From Citrus sinensis (Eukaryota > Streptophyta > Magnoliopsida > Sapindales > Rutaceae): 64,000 nucleotides of DNA. The notes under the pieces are model-generated. The model was given only the letters and a program-made list of their open reading frames with translations. It searched no databases and was not told the DNA's origin. Of the stretch, positions 63,600 to 64,000 are shown piece by piece (positions within the stretch are counted from its first letter, which is position 1; each line of letters opens with the position of its first letter). Location: assembly GCF_022201045.2 (NCBI RefSeq), contig NC_068562.1, positions 1,736,001 to 1,800,000 of the forward strand. Reading direction: 5' to 3'. The position numbers were made by a program, and so were the translations under genes.

Positions 63600-64000
63600 G
63601 AAATAAAAAGAGAAAGTAGGGGATTTGCGAATATTTAAAATGGAAAGAAAGAAAGATTACTGCAACCTGGCCGTACGACCAAAGTTGCAAGGCTTTTTGG
63701 AGAGTTGAGAAATTTCTGGTTCCTAAATTCACCAGTCACATAACGCCACATCACCCTGTCACGAATGCTTTTCCGCAAATAAACAGATGTCTCCTCATAA
63801 AATGACCAAAATTTCCCTTGAATTCTATTCCATGCCTTGGACTTAACTTCTCCACGAGTGCCCGAATGAATGAGATAGAGATACACCAATCTCTTTGAAT
63901 TCCACATAAGGTCTTGCATTGCATCTGGCTACAACTTAATTTGGTTCAAATGTGGACCAACCCAACTTTATAAATCAACATGTGGCATATTTGCACTTCA
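63348..64000. other. Right edge: AAT microsatellite and a possible gene 5' end on the minus strand
   Basis: A (AAT)n run is at about 63567-63597. From 63919 to 63635 the minus strand is open for 94 codons (starting MQDLMWNSKRLVYLYLIH), with a TATA-like TTTATAAAG ~50 bases before the ATG. I recognise no family. It could be a first exon or chance. Confidence 0.3.

Overview
This is plant nuclear DNA: AT-rich intergenic sequence, intron-bearing genes with GT-AG (twice GC-AG) borders, two nuclear tRNA genes, and plant-type LINE, Copia, SINE and MITE repeats. The protein families fit a eudicot. A TM6-type (paleoAP3) B-class MADS gene is kept, a gene known to be lost in Brassicaceae. I would guess a woody rosid such as Citrus/Sapindales, but that is inference. 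I see no bacterial-type system, CRISPR array or gene cluster with one shared function. This is an ordinary gene-bearing plant region with an informative repeat record.

Layout. 1-3316: tail of an LTR fossil, then a 5'-truncated L1-type LINE with reverse transcriptase and RNase H. 5451-8433 (+): a five-exon CYP711A cytochrome P450 (MAX1, strigolactone synthesis). 8844-9101: tRNA-Pro(CGG) and tRNA-Gly(GCC) facing each other, with a broken tRNA-Gly copy between them. 11301-12575 (-): a secreted LRR protein without introns. 15010-19211 (-): a seven-exon MCRS1-like FHA protein (INO80-associated family, EMB1967-like). 20844-22955 (-): a seven-exon TM6 MADS-box gene. 23.0-30.0 kb: gene-poor and repeat-rich, with an old LTR-type remnant and a SINE nested in an older repeat.

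30032-33729 (+): a ten-exon ALDH3F1-type aldehyde dehydrogenase. Only 30 bp past its stop codon lies a young antisense Ty1/copia element (33760-38677) with 192-bp LTRs and a 5-bp target-site duplication. 40589-41029 (+): a small oxidoreductase-like-domain protein. 41947-43286 (+): a secretory CPYC glutaredoxin (GRXC3/C4 type). 44461-47830 (-): an eight-exon PMT26-like Golgi methyltransferase, convergent with the glutaredoxin gene. 48-56.5 kb: a long stretch without a gene I can support. 56571-58035 (-): a SHI/STY (SRS) zinc-finger transcription factor. 58.0-64.0 kb: a second SINE, two PIF/Harbinger-like MITE copies, a Copia-like remnant, and a possible gene 5' end at the right edge.

The genes do not form one pathway. 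Several concern development (MAX1 in shoot branching, TM6 in petal and stamen identity, SRS in auxin and gynoecium development) and several concern redox or cell-wall work (ALDH3F1, glutaredoxin, PMT26). Every exon chain given for the seven multi-exon genes closes in frame when lengths are added, and matches the family protein from start to stop.
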